This document shows, one piece after another, positions 33,587 through 45,037 of a stretch of 64,000 nucleotides of DNA. Where the stretch lies: NCBI GenBank assembly GCA_029168955.1, contig JAPDOI010000445.1, positions 434,001 through 498,000 of the forward strand. Reading direction: 5' to 3'. Made by a program: the position numbers and the translations under genes. Under the pieces are notes generated by a model. It was not told where the DNA came from and made no database searches. It saw nothing but the letters and a program-made list of their open reading frames with translations. How positions within the stretch are numbered: the first letter of the stretch is position 1; each line of letters begins with the position of its first letter. Origin of the DNA: Aplectana chamaeleonis (Eukaryota > Nematoda > Chromadorea > Rhabditida > Cosmocercidae).

Positions 33587-34560
33587 CAGAGAGTAAAAGT
33601 GCCAAACAACTTCTCCTTTACAAAACATTTGTCTGTCCTTTTTCATTCCTCGGATTTTACCTGCCCTAACACGCTCTCTTAGAATAAGGAATGGCACGCC
33701 GGAGCAGACATTTTCGTCCTCTTCCTAGCAAGCATAACCTACTATATATACTTAAATAACATCACCCTACTATATATACTGCAACAATGCGTTACTATGA
33801 CTGAGCTTTTTCTTCTAAAACAAAAGCCCAATACGTTTCTACTACATTAAAGCTCTCCTATCAAGTTATAGCACTCCCCTCGGAAACATGGATGTCTACA
33901 TGATTTTTTGAATAGCACTCATGAACCGGAGATTCCCAACGGAAAACGACATGGAGTAGACATATACGATGAACTGTGCTTTTAGAGCCATCCTCCAGAC
34001 ATTAATTTTTGAACCACAGAGATGTGAATGATAACAACAATCTAAAAAAGGCGGTTTTCATCTGTGATCGAATCAAAAATCACCACTCGTGAAGAAACAT
34101 ACACACCCAGTACAAAGTTTAATTCAGCAATCGTTTCGATTTACAGACTTTCCGGAACATTCGTGAACCACGCTTTTTCTGAACAAGTACGCCATAAACT
34201 ATCTAGCTTAAAACCTTCCCCCTCTCACCCCCACAAAACTCAACTCGCGCAGTATTTTTCTTTCCAAATACTATTCGCAAGGCAGATACTCATGTAGAGC
34301 AGAGAAAATACCGATTTTCACTGATATCGCGAATCTTACAGCTATTTTGTGCTGATTTTTCCGCTTGAAGGACCGTGTGATCGATAAAGTGTCATAAATA
34401 GTGATTTTTTATCCAAAATTCTGTTTCCGTGTTTTGCCCTTCTGAATGATTATTCTTCTTTCCTATGACTTCCTAATGATGTAACTAGGAGTTTTTTCAT
34501 TACCTAAAGATTTTTTTAATGTTTATTGATCGAATGTGTAATTGCTCTCTAATATACATA

Positions 34561-34704
34561 ACTTCGGCATGGATCCTGAAGAGACTTTGCGTTTCCGATT
34601 GGAGGTTGGCGCAAACTCGGTGCCCCTATGTCATAGCATATGGCACCGAATTCGCGCCAACCTTCAACAGTGAACGCGAAGTCTCTTCCGGATCCATGCC
34701 GAGG
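34561..34704. repeat. hairpin related to 11391-11562
   Basis: Arms share CGGCATGGATCC, GAAGAGACTT and GGTTGGCGCAAACTCGGTG with their complements, around TATGTCATAGCATA. The inner core is shared with the hairpin at 11.4 kb while the outer arms differ. Confidence 0.7.
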
Positions 34705-34840
34705 TTATATGCTGTTTTTACACGTACGTTATCCTACGTCCTTGAATAAGTAAGTGAATAAATATGACTGTTACTGTCATAGAAATACCGCGTAGAGTTA
34801 GTTGTTGGACTCAAAAAAACATCGTGGCCAAATTTTTCTA

Positions 34841-34908
34841 GCCAATGGGATCGAACCCGGTGGTCTCCGTCTGGTAATCCACGCCCTGAACCACTCAACC
34901 AACCTGGC
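34841..34908 (-). repeat. tRNA-like sequence, probable SINE head or tRNA pseudogene
   Basis: The minus strand has an A-box-like TGGTTGAGTGG and a B-box-like GGTTCGATCCC with tRNA-like spacing. The outer ends GCCAG.../...TGGC pair for about five positions. The anticodon stem does not pair and the length is only 68 nt, so a working tRNA is unlikely. A pol III-derived SINE head is the best reading. Confidence 0.55.
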
Positions 34909-35425
34909 TTGTCTGGATAGTTGAAGCAGAAGATACAATGGGACAGGGACTGTCTAAAAACCGAAAGAGGAGTTGTCCTTTTTTTGCAGTTTGAAACGTC
35001 AAGCCACTCAACGCGAGTGAAGTGGTCCCGAGTGGAATCAGAGCCGCAAAAGGCTGGACAACTCCTCCCTCGGTGTGTAGAGAGCTCCTGTCCAGATACA
35101 ACGCTTGCCATTTTGGCCTTTTCAACATCAATTCAGAAAATGGCTCACAACTTTTTCCCACTAATATTTGCGTAGCTAATGTCTGTCCGAATGAGACTGT
35201 CCGCCAACGCGGTCGGCGTGCGTGTCGAGCCTCCGTAGCAAAGGCATTTTTTGAATCAACTTTCCCACAGGTGCAGACAGCTGACTGAGATACCATTCAA
35301 TAGTCGTCTAATATTACCTCTATTCAATCAACAGGTTTAAAAATCCGTTTGCTGCGTCCGCTTCACACGCACGCTGTCCGCGTGGGCAGGCAGTCTCATT
35401 CGGACCGACTTTAGTAGGATGTTCT
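34909..35425. repeat. two foldbacks
   Basis: 34909-35105 has arms sharing GAGGAGTTGTCC / complement. 35170-35425 has arms sharing GTCCGAATGAGACTG, GCCGACCGCG-like and CGTGTGAAGC-like blocks. Long open frames on both strands follow from the symmetry. Confidence 0.55.
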
Positions 35426-35492
35426 ACCGGCCACCCGGAAGATATTTTGGCAGCAAAACATGGATGTATGGGGAGTTTTGGCGGATGTTTGA

Positions 35493-35936
35493 AGGCAGTG
35501 TTCACGATGAATATCGCACTTGAGTTCAACCCAAAAATGAGATTGTTTGGTCGTGAGGTAACTTATAGTGAAGAAACGGAAGAAAACGTCCAGAATAGGT
35601 CAAAATGACGGTTTCTAAATTCAGGGCGTGAACGAGAATCATGGGCCTTGCTGAATTCGGCAAGCGCGCGCTAACCGCGAAATTTGCGCGAATCCATGAT
35701 GCTAACTGCGGCAGAGTTGCTTGGCGATTTGCCATCGAAACGTGTGCGGCGCCACAAGCTCGTCCGATTGGGGGGCGGACCGGGATAGGTAGGCGCACCG
35801 GGAGAGCTTTCAAAGCCGTTTGTATTTATTTCTGGCCAGTTTTCGTTTCTTTCTTCGACCCTATCCTCTACAGCACCTGCGAACTTAGTGTTTCACACCG
35901 AGACCTCGAGAACGAGATTTATCGTGAACACTGACT
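35493..35936. mobile_element. TTAA element, family K, copy 1
   Basis: TTGA|AGGCAGTGTTCACGATGAA ... TTATCGTGAACACTGACT|TTAA. Homologous throughout to 63189-63617. The interior contains ACGTGTGCGGCGCCACAAGC. No transposase. 35941-36750 shows nothing recognised. Confidence 0.8.
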
Positions 35937-37022
35937 TTAATAAAAAAGTAGATACAACTTTGGTTTAGTCTGGTCTACACGAGAAACTTAGGCTATTTAT
36001 CTATATGGGTTTGGATGATCTTGTAATTAGCGGAAAATTATCCTTGGAAGAAAGCACTTTACATTCCCCTCAGTTCCTAAACAGAAATATTCATTCCTTT
36101 ATCTAGTGCAGCATTGATCCTTGCGCGTACTTCGTGCGATTTGTGTGTCGCTGTACACCGCACACACAAATATTGTGTGTTGTCCGCAGCTACACAAAAT
36201 CTCCTAGTATTGTTCTAGAGAAATCACAGAAAGAAAAGTATTGGAAAAGCAGATACATGAGAACAGAATCACAGCTCGCCGATCACTTTAAACAGCTGCT
36301 TGCAGCGACCGAGCCACGTCACTTCTTTCTTGTTTACTTGAACAAAACTCTGATCACAGCGTCGAAAAGATAGCGAGAAGACGGACATATACACACTCTA
36401 GTTAGTAGAAAGCAGTCTATGAGAATTCATAAGCGTTAAATTGAGCATATAGGTATGTAAGTTATCACTGTTTGATGATGTTTCGTAGAAATGTCCGAAG
36501 GAAGCAATATGGGCGTGAAGACCACTACACGTGCGACAAACATGCTGCCAGCCACCTACGGCAGCGATGAGAGGGAAGTTCATGAAAAGTGTGAACAAAA
36601 ACGCCCACGCTAAATTCCACATATATATGTAGCTTATCATTCGCCGAACGACAGCGCAACATTTTACCTAGCGGTGCAATAAGAATATACGTAATTAAAG
36701 AGAATTTTTGATAGTTTATGCATGTGCTAGCCGCCATCTTAGAAAAAGCAAAACGAGTTTCTTGCAATATAAATGTAACTTATTTGAATGTCTCAAGTAA
36801 CTTACATTTATATTACATGTAACATACTTTTATATTACATGTAACTTAGATTTATATTACGTGTAACTTACACTTATGTTTCATGTAACTCAAATTTGAA
36901 TTCTCACTATGGGTGGCCATCACGAAACGCAGACGACACGCGACGCAGAGGGCTCGTCCCAGACCACACACTACGCAAAAAATGCTGTGCAGGGCCATCC
37001 CTACTGGTGTGGGGTCAAATAG

Positions 37023-37044
37023 CTCAAACTTGGGTAATTGAACC
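37023..37044 (-). repeat. SL1-leader-like sequence (copy a, best match)
   Basis: The minus strand reads GGTTCAATTACCCAAG then TTTGAG; 21 of 22 positions equal the SL1 leader as I know it (T to C at one position). It is followed by CTATTTGACCCCACACCAG rather than GT. It lies in the left arm of the 1.9-kb palindrome. Confidence 0.75.
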
Positions 37045-38396
37045 AACAGCAACGCCAGTCGTAAGCCTGAGCCTGCGAGTGCGTCGTACATAAACCTTGG
37101 AAATATCTTCTTGGCCAATTTAAGTTACTTGCGACTTATATTGTGCCATTTAAGTTACATGTAACATACCGGAGGCACACTGCACGCAGTACCCTATCAG
37201 AAGTCGAAAACAAGTTACTTGTAACATATATAAGCTGGTGTAAGTTACTTTCGACTCATCTCAAGACATTTAGAGTACATGTAATATATCGGAGGCGCAC
37301 CGCACTTAAATGACCTGAGATAAGTCGCAAGTAACTCAAATCGGCTCAGATATGTTACAAGTAACTTGTTTTCGGCCTTTTACGTTGCAGGTGACATGTT
37401 TTCATTTTTCTGAGATGTCGGACTTCTCTTCCCTGATCGCTGGCTGATCGGTTCACCACAAAACCAAAAATGTTCTCTCTTGGCTAAAATTTGTATAGTT
37501 AACCGCAGCGTTGCGGTCGACACACTACATAAAACTACGGTGGAAAACCTGGCGCTTCGGCAGATTTCGTCATCAGCCAAAGCTGATTTTCTGGGTAAGT
37601 TACGGCTTTTCCTTTTTATCGCTTTTTTCTGTTTTATTTTTGTTTCTGACTCTTTTATCAATGCGAATAGGGGACTTTGTTAGTGAGTGAGGGAAAGCTG
37701 CAGTTTGTTCGGGCTTTATAGTGTTTTTTTTTCAAAATTCTACTTTAAAATTGAAAAAAACGGCGAATTTTTCTCACGCAGTAAGAAAAGCCCTTATTTG
37801 AACTATTGAAAAAGTCAGAAACAAAAATAAAGCATAAACATGCGTGAAAAAAAGAAAAACCGTAACCTAACCAGAATATCAGCTGTACTGTCCATCGATG
37901 CAAAAATCTGGCAAAGCGCCCGGTTTTCCACCGTAGTGTTAGTGTGTCGACCGCAAGCACACTATCGTCCTTTAGCATTGCGGTAAATTGTATGTATATG
38001 CTCTCGCACATGTGCATTTAGGGTGCGATAAGAAGTTCTTGTACAATCCTTCATTACTAAATCTATACAAGAAAAAACATTCTCTTATTTCAGACTGTGC
38101 TCATTTGGTTTACTCAGCAAAATGACAACAAGTTACTTGTAACATTAAAAGCCGTAAACAACTTACTTTCAACATTTCTGGCCTTACGTAAGTTGCTTGC
38201 GACTCATCTTAGGTCATTTAAGTTACATGCAACATATCGACGGGATACTGTGTGCAATGCTCCTCCGATATGTTACGTGTAACTCAAAGGGCACAGGACA
38301 AGTCGCAAGTAACTTAAATCGAACAAGAGAAGCATATTTCTAAAGGTAGTATACGACGCAGTGTTAGGGGTCAGGCTTAGGAGTGGCTTTGCTGTC

Positions 38397-38418
38397 TGTT
38401 CAATTCCCCAAGTTTAAA
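38397..38418 (+). repeat. SL1-leader-like sequence (copy g)
   Basis: Reads TGTTCAATTCCCCAAGTTTA then AAGTACTTGACCC. It is the partner of copy a in the right arm and diverged from it. Both are followed by a TTGACCC block and further alignable sequence. Confidence 0.55.
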
Positions 38419-38891
38419 GTACTTGACCCACACTAATAGGCAAGGCCTCGCACAGCGTTTTTCGCGTTGCCTGTGTTCTGGGACGCATGCGGACGCGTTC
38501 TCCGCGCCGCGTGGCGTCTGCGTCACGTCATGGCAATCCATGGTGGAAATATAAATAGAAGTTACATGATTCATAAGTGTAACCAAAACGCAATATAAAT
38601 GCAAAGTACTTGAAAGATTCAGGTAAGTTACATTTACATTCCAGTAACTTGCTTATATTTTCTGAGTAGATGAGTCTCTGTCCAAGAGCGCCTGAGGTTA
38701 TCGGGTCTCTATACGTAAGTCATCCTGAAACCAGTGTTCTGCGAAATAGCACTGCTATTCGATAGAAATTCGAGCCCAATTAGTGGGTTAAAAAATAGCA
38801 GCTTTTTACTCGAGACGAAATTTAGGGAAATTGCGTCTTCTTTTGTCGCTGGCAGGTACGCACGGCACACTCCTGCACCTTGCTTCAGTAA

Positions 38892-40175
38892 GGCCTCTTT
38901 CAGAGTTCGATCGCTCTGCGACGCGATCGTGGTCACGGCGACGCGATCGTCGCGTCGCCGTGGAAATCGCAGATTTTGGAAGTGTGAAGGCCCAATCGCG
39001 GAAGTTGGCGACCACGCACTTTTACGTACACATTCTAATCGACGCCTATTTCATGTTCGCGCTCCGGTACTGGGAGAAGAGATTGACGCTTTGGAGGAAC
39101 TACAGGAGGTATATTGTACTACAGATGAGCGAATGAAGATGCTGAGGTGAACTAATGGAGTAATCGCCGCTCTGCAGCCGCGACGCAAATGTTTTGCCGT
39201 CATTTCAAATGTACTGAACGCAATAAACACCTACAAACCTCGAATATGACGCCAGACATTCGTCAGGATCACTAACACGTTTAGACAAAGGTATTGACAA
39301 TGTTGCTGGCATAGAAGGCTTCTCATCTCACAGTGTGCCTCAGTCGGCTCTTCGGAGCCGGACCTGGGAGGTGACTTCGAATCACTCACCTGAAGATCCA
39401 CCGAATACCGGAGGATAATTTTTGTCGCCGAGAGGAGGGGCTCCCCACGGCTCGGGGGGGGGAGGTGGTACCCAAATGTGGGGCTATCTCCCCACGGTCC
39501 ACGGGGGGATGCATCCTACTGCGGACCGTGGCGGTGAGGTCACCCCCCCCCCGCCCTGTGGGGACACCAAAGGGGTTTACCCCAGTGGCATGTCCCCGGG
39601 GTCCCCTGTGTGAACCCGGAGAAAGTGTATCCCTGTAAAAACGGGTTAGGTTACCGCCTACACCAGAATTTGAAATTCCCTCCAAAATCGAGTTTTGTTC
39701 AACTGCAGTGCTAGTATACCTGTTAAAAACATGTTAGGTTTCGGTCATCTACAGGAGAATTCCGTTCATCTACAGCTGATAGCAGTAGATCCTCCGGGTA
39801 ACTCCAGTAGATGACCTCTCCCAGTGTCGGAGCGGTGTCGCGCAATCGGTTAGTCATTTATGATAAAAAGGTGCATGGTGATTTCTCATTTTATGATAAT
39901 AATCATTTTATGATAATGATTGTTTTTTATTATGATTGGTTTGCCTACTTATATTTATTTTCCCTTAATCAACGTGGCAAAAAGAGGAATTTGAACGAGG
40001 ACATATGAAGCGGTCGACGCGATCTGGCCATCTCAGTCGCCCAATCGCGCGATTGGGCGACTTTCCCCGCGATCTTGTCTGAAAGCCCGGCGACCTGATC
40101 GCGCGACGCGACCAGATCGATACACAGTGTTTCCATGCGGTCGCGTCGCAGAGCGATCGAACTCTGAAAGAGGCC
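38892..40175. mobile_element. Harbinger-like foldback with TAA duplication
   Basis: TAA|GGCCTCTTTCAGAGTTCGAT ... ATCGAACTCTGAAAGAGGCC|TAA, perfect duplication at 38889-38891 and 40176-40178. Arms continue through GCTCTGCGACGCGATCG. The interior has G- and C-runs at 39430-39620 and a stretch similar to 57990-58270, probably another inserted repeat. Confidence 0.8.
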
Positions 40176-40713
40176 TAAGACAAACAAGCGCGAAGTCGAG
40201 CCTGTTTTCCAGGCGAGACCCATTTTGTTGAATCGAAATTCAGAAAACTAACAAAGTGAGTGCTCACAAATGCGTGAGACAGCGTGTAATTCGTGTACTC
40301 GAGCATGGAACCCCTATTCAAGTCTCTGAATCAAACTCGGCTGCACTTTTGCGGGCATCCAGGTGCAAGTACGCCGTGGCTGTGAACAACAGCTCACATA
40401 GCGTCGGCTTTAGTGTTCATCACTTTTGAATGTTCTACGAACTGTTCTATGATACATATCTGAATGTTTTCGAAAACTCAAAAAATCGTCATGTTAAACC
40501 CTTAGTGAAGAGACACATTTACGCAGGGGAAAGATCCATCAGCGTGTAAAAAGCGGCTGCTCTGTGTGGGAATCGGCGGAGGAGGATCTCCTTCAAAACA
40601 AAGATACAAAGGACAGATGCACTTTGTGATGATAACCACCCTTGAAGGCAATTACACTTTCTCATCACTGCATTTCACCGACTTTACATTTGGGGAGTGC
40701 CCAAGCTGAGATA

Positions 40714-41438
40714 TTAGGTTGATGCAAAAGTTTCCAGACTTTTCACGACTTTGATTAAAACACTTTTATTTCAAAAACAAATAAGGCTCACCCAACATAA
40801 TAATTTCCATTACATTCAAGAACCCTTCGCCTCCGATTGGGCAGACCATGAATTTCCGACGCGTTGAACTCTGGCTGTTTCGAGTCGAAGTATTCTTCTA
40901 CGGTCATTTTGACTTTGTCAACGTTAGTGAACTGTTTTCCATCCAGGAAGTGCTGCGCTGCAAAGGGCGGAACAGATGGTAGTCGGAAGGGGCAAGATCC
41001 GGGCTATATGGAGGGTGAGGAAGAACTTCCCAGCCCAGGTCCAGCAGTTTCTGCTCGCCTTCTTCGCGACAATGCTCGGCCACACGTACCTCGGATAACC
41101 CGACAGAAAGTGCTGGACCTGGGATGGGAAGTTCTTCCTCACCCTCCATATAGCTCTGTTCTTAACCCTTTCGACTACCATCTGTTCCGCTCGATGCAGC
41201 ATTTCGCGGATGGAAAACAGTTCAATAACCATGACGAAGTCAAAATGGCCTTAAAAGAATACTCCGACTCGAAACAGCCAGAGTCCTACGAGTCGGGAAT
41301 TCATGATCTGCTCAATCGGTCGCGAAGGATCCTTGAATGGGATGGAAATTATTTTGCTGAATGAGCCTTATTTGTTTTTGGGATAAATGTTCTCTATTCA
41401 GAGTCGTGAAAAGTCCAGAAACTTACGCATCAACCAAA
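40714..41438. pseudogene. mariner remnant, two 3' halves head to head
   Basis: Both ends are the same mariner 3' terminus (TTAGGTTGATGC / GCATCAACCAAA) next to TA. The right half encodes VLDLGWEVLPHPPY, FDYHLFRSMQ and a C-terminus to TGA at 41364. The left half encodes DLGWEVLPHPPYSPDLAPSD and YHLF on the minus strand. These are the mariner transposase regions around the last catalytic Asp. The DNA-binding domain and first catalytic residues are missing. Flank 40180-40710 shows nothing recognised. Confidence 0.85.
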
Positions 41439-41518
41439 TAATCCAGAAAGGGGTGAGCAGCTGCTGAATCTGGTATGCATGCACAAGAAGTATAGCTGCA
41501 GTATAGCGAAACATTTAA

Positions 41519-42003
41519 AGGCACTGTTCGCGATAGAAATCTCTTTTCTGTTTTTTTGCCTATCTTGAAACCGGTCCCATTCTGATTCCAATGATGCTTC
41601 TGGAATCGTACAAGACCTTCTGGGAATGGAGTTATGGTCCCTCAAAAATTGAACTAGGGAAAATGGTGGACGAGTTGTTCGAGGCTTGTAACTTCCGTCT
41701 TTTGCAGCCAATGTATGCGAGCTGACCTGAGTAAAGAGAGAAGTTGAGAATGAAGAGAAGAACGGGGCTTTAGATCGAAAACCATCGCTCATCTCACGAT
41801 TTCGAGTGTTCCTTTGTTCACGTCGAGGGGCGGGAGGAGGCGGGACTTGCCCACAATGGCGGGGCTTGCCCACTTTTCTAAGCCGTTTTGCGGCTCCTGG
41901 GTAGCTTTTCGTCCCGTTTTTTCGACGCTGTTCTGCTTCTGAGAGCCACGAGAAGCGTTTGTCATGGAAAGTTCGAGGATGAAGTTTATCGCGAACAGTG
42001 CCT
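41519..42003. mobile_element. TTAA element, family D, copy 3
   Basis: TTAA|AGGCACTGTTCGCGATAG ... TTATCGCGAACAGTGCCT|TTCA. 485 bp, inverted relative to copy 2 and very similar to it. The shared frame is open across the element. Confidence 0.85.
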
Positions 42004-42515
42004 TTCACTTTTCACACCCCTACCCCGGGCGTCGCACCGTTGAGACAGCCATTATGTGGTTCCTCATAGCGCGTTTGTAGGTCCACCAAACATGGTTTAC
42101 GAAGGAAACCTCTCAGAGTTTCCTCTGTTTATCGTAAGTAGAGGGCTGGGTGATTGCGAAACTTCTACAGTTCTTCAAGAAACCCCGACAGTGGCTATAC
42201 CACCGGATAGCCCTCAACGCCAGGATCACGATATCACCCTAGTTTTTGCACAAAGTTGTGTTTGAAGCGAGTTATTCGGAAAGGACGTTCTCGCGCACTT
42301 TTTGACCAAATCCAATGAGAGGTATTCTGGAAATTTGGCTTTCATGCAAAAGTAGCGATTTGGGAAATGCCATTTGAAATTTTAAAAAAGCTTCAAAAAT
42401 ATCTCGAAATATCCAAAAAATGATTTGGCATGAAATAGCCTGAAGTAACAAAAAAGCTAAGCAATTGAGTGAAAAAACTTAAAATGCGAATTTCGCTCAA
42501 CGATTCCCAGTTTGA

Positions 42516-42962
42516 AAGCAGTGTTCACGATAAAAAATGTGTTTCAGTTACCACTAGGAGTGGGTAGTGCGGGGCCAGGAAGAGCCCCAAAAGAGCCCGA
42601 AGTTGCCACTTCGAGCGCGAGGCAAATCTCAATCAAAAGCGCAATGCTTGCCTTGCGACGTGAACAAATGACAACTCGAGATCGTGGGATGAGCAAGGGT
42701 TTCCGATCAACAGCCCCGGTCTTTCCTCCATTCTCAACTTCTCTCTTTACTGAAGTCAGCTCGCATACATCGGCTGCAAAAGACGGAAGTCACAAGCCCC
42801 GGACAACTCGTCCACCTCACTTCCCAGCTCAAATTTTAAGGGACCATAACTCCGTCCCTAGAAGGTCTTGTACGATTTCAGAGACATTATTGGAATCGGC
42901 ATGGGACCGTCTTCAAGGTAGGCGGAAAAGCAGAAAAACGATTTTTGTCGTGAACACTGCCT
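42516..42962. mobile_element. TTAA element, family D/L, copy L2
   Basis: TTGA|AAGCAGTGTTCACGATA ... TGTCGTGAACACTGCCT|TTAA. The right TTAA is shared with the piggyBac-like element that follows. It contains the same block around GGAAGTCACAAGCC as other members. 42008-42510 has no recognised gene. Confidence 0.8.
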
Positions 42963-42966
42963 TTAA

Positions 42967-44305
42967 CCCATTCACGACCACGCCTAATTTTGGGTGGCTG
43001 CACGTTCGGACCGCGTGCAATATTGCGTCACCGTATACAGTGTCCCACCGGTGGGCCACTTTTGCTCGAATGGCACGCCACCAAAAAATCGATTTTGGTT
43101 TTTTTTGTTTATTCTACGACTGTCGACGTCAAAATCATGATGCCAAAGTTTCAGCTTCCATAACTCTTTCCTTCCAGAGAAATTGCCTCCTAAATTTTCG
43201 ACTGTGTAGATAAGACCATCCACAAAATCACGAAAGTTCGTTGAATTCTAGCGGTTTGGAACATTAATTATCGTAGATCACCTTGATAGACATTCCTCTG
43301 TTCTTCAATCGGCGGGAAATGCTTAGTGAAATGATATTTTTTTCAGATTTGCACTAATTTTGCTTTAGCTACTCCCTTGCTCTTGCGGTCTATCGCATTC
43401 CGGCGCGAGTTTTTTTTTGTAGTAAACATTTTTAGCATTCTTTTTGACATCTAGACGTAGAAAATACTCCTCAATTTTAATATTGACTTTTAATGCTGAT
43501 GGAAATGACTTTTTTTTAGATCTTCGCCATTTTTTCTCGGCCACCCCCTCAACCCTCCGGTTCGGCGCCTTCTAGGAAGAGATTTTTTGTGAAAAGCATA
43601 TGTGTTTTTTGCATTCAAACGTATAAAATAGTTCTATTGTTACAAATTGACTAGGAATGATTAGTGTAATTACCGTTTTATAAGTTTTCACTCGTTTTCT
43701 GCTCTGGCACGTCCCCATTTTTCTCGTCCGCTCCTCTGCAAGGTAGCTTTCACCGATGTTTGAGCCCCGGCCTACGATGGTACACCAACCGTAACCAAGC
43801 AGGACTTTCAAAAAAGGCCCTAATGATCTCAACATTAGTGACCTTTGCATAAAATAAATGAGGTGAACAAAATACGGGCGAAAGAAAAGCCGATTCTCTA
43901 CGCCGGAATGGTGCGCAGTATCAGTAATCATACTTCTGTGATATTTATAAATAGTGCTATACGGTCTTACCACTCTAAGAAGTAAGGATTGTTTCCCGAG
44001 TAATGGAAAAAAGATAAAATTCTTCATTAAGTGCTTGTAAAAATGCGATCTGTACTCATAATGGCGGTTTTCGACCTTGCTACATTCGAAGGGTCAGATA
44101 TCTTGTAGTGGTGAAGCTGCCAGCGGACCACGAAGTTTGTAGTCGACCATAGAATAGGTAAATACATTGACCATAAGTAGGTTTAGAAATTCCTTCACGT
44201 AGTGGAGAAAACGATTTTCGAAAAGAGTGTCCCACCGGTGGGACAAGCGGTCCGAAGTGGTAGTCAACGCGTGTCCCACCGGTGGGACACGCGGTCGTGA
44301 ATGGG
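42967..44305. mobile_element. piggyBac-like element
   Basis: TTAA|CCCATTCACGACC ... GGTCGTGAATGGG|TTAA: perfect 13-bp termini starting CCC and perfect TTAA duplication, the piggyBac signature. The subterminal palindrome GTCCCACCGGTGGGAC occurs at about 43042, 44230 and 44272. About 1.34 kb. Confidence 0.85.
43572..44027 (-). pseudogene. possible piggyBac transposase remnant
   Basis: A 151-codon frame within the piggyBac-like element. The stretch LGPFLKVLLGYGWCTIV, SYLAEERTRKMGT and QSRKRVK is spaced like the piggyBac block ending in LAEELL...GT..RKR. The Asp-Asn-Phe expected after the Val is not present. The identification rests on this weak likeness plus the surrounding termini. Confidence 0.35.
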
Positions 44306-44389
44306 TTAACGAGAAAAACCTCCAGCAGTATTTTGTTGTATGACTATATTTTTGAAACATCTGAACTACAACCATAAAAAACACCACTC

Positions 44390-44700
44390 TTCAACGCATT
44401 TTGTGCAACAGGTGGATACCGATATTAATGATCATTAATAATCGATTTTGCGGGATGAGAAGAATTTCCCAAACAAGGGACTGTGAGCCATCAACAATCA
44501 ACGCTCATTGCGGCCACTTGGACAACAGGCGAAAAAATCTATATCATTGATTGGTACTAATTGATAAGATTTGATGAAAGAAGTTTCCAAGCCAAGAGAC
44601 TCATACAGATCAGCAATCAGCACTCCTCGCCGCATTTTGCGCAATAAGCGCGAAAATCGTTAATATTGATTATCGATCGATGACGTGTCATTAGTACATA
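44390..44700 (+). repeat. degenerate short tandem repeat
   Basis: Three diverged units of about 110-125 bp share CAATCAACGCTC-like and TTTTGCGCAATAAGCGCGAAAA-like phrases followed by AT-rich ATTAATGAT. No gene. Confidence 0.4.
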
Positions 44701-45037
44701 CGAAATATGACAAGATCAGTACTGTCGAGTGTCCTTCAACGACCTGTGTTAATTGGCTGCAGATCCACCCACACATTTTGGTCTCCACAGCCGTAGCGTG
44801 CCCGAGTAGTTTTCGTGCTCCACGACTAGCTCTTTTCAAAGCAATCTGGAGCTAATTTCTACGTCCACTCTGAACATAGATTTCGAAAAAGCGGTTGCGC
44901 GCGGGGCCGCTTCGGAGCCAAATCTGGAGCGCGCTCCAAAAGTAGTTTTATACTGGTCCGTTTTCAAGTTATATTAAATATAATTTGTCCGTCGCCTCTT
45001 TGCTCGCACATTAGTTGTCTGTGACGACAACCAACTC

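Larger units (their letters stand above)
36750..38665. mobile_element. 1.9-kb palindromic element with GTTACATGTAAC repeats
   Basis: Outer arms share AAATGTAACTTA and CAAGTAACTTACATTTATAT in inverted order. Many copies of AAGTTACATGTAACATA, itself palindromic, occur at 36770-37400 and 38100-38320. Middle arms (36905-37095 and 38345-38525) and a central hairpin (about 37480-37995) are also inverted. Both middle arms hold an SL1-like sequence. Confidence 0.75.

Noticed and set aside
34841..34908. Functional tRNA gene
   Set aside because: The anticodon stem cannot pair and the length is short. Kept only as a SINE-like or pseudogene feature.
34895..35296. 133-codon frame on the minus strand
   Set aside because: It spans two foldbacks and their symmetry produces frames on both strands. 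No homology recognised.
37480..38017. Exon-like stretch ending at GTAAGTT, mirrored nearby
   Set aside because: Present in both arms of the central hairpin of the 1.9-kb palindrome. The two arms favour different frames, so coding is not supported.
42041..42240. Possible two-exon gene with a 37-41-bp intron (GTAAGT...TACAG) and FFKKPRQWLYHR in exon 2
   Set aside because: Very short, no homologue recognised and no further exons. It could be chance and was left out of the features.
42512..43213. 233-codon plus-strand frame
   Set aside because: It runs from L2 across the shared TTAA into the piggyBac-like element, so it is a fusion of two repeats and not a gene.
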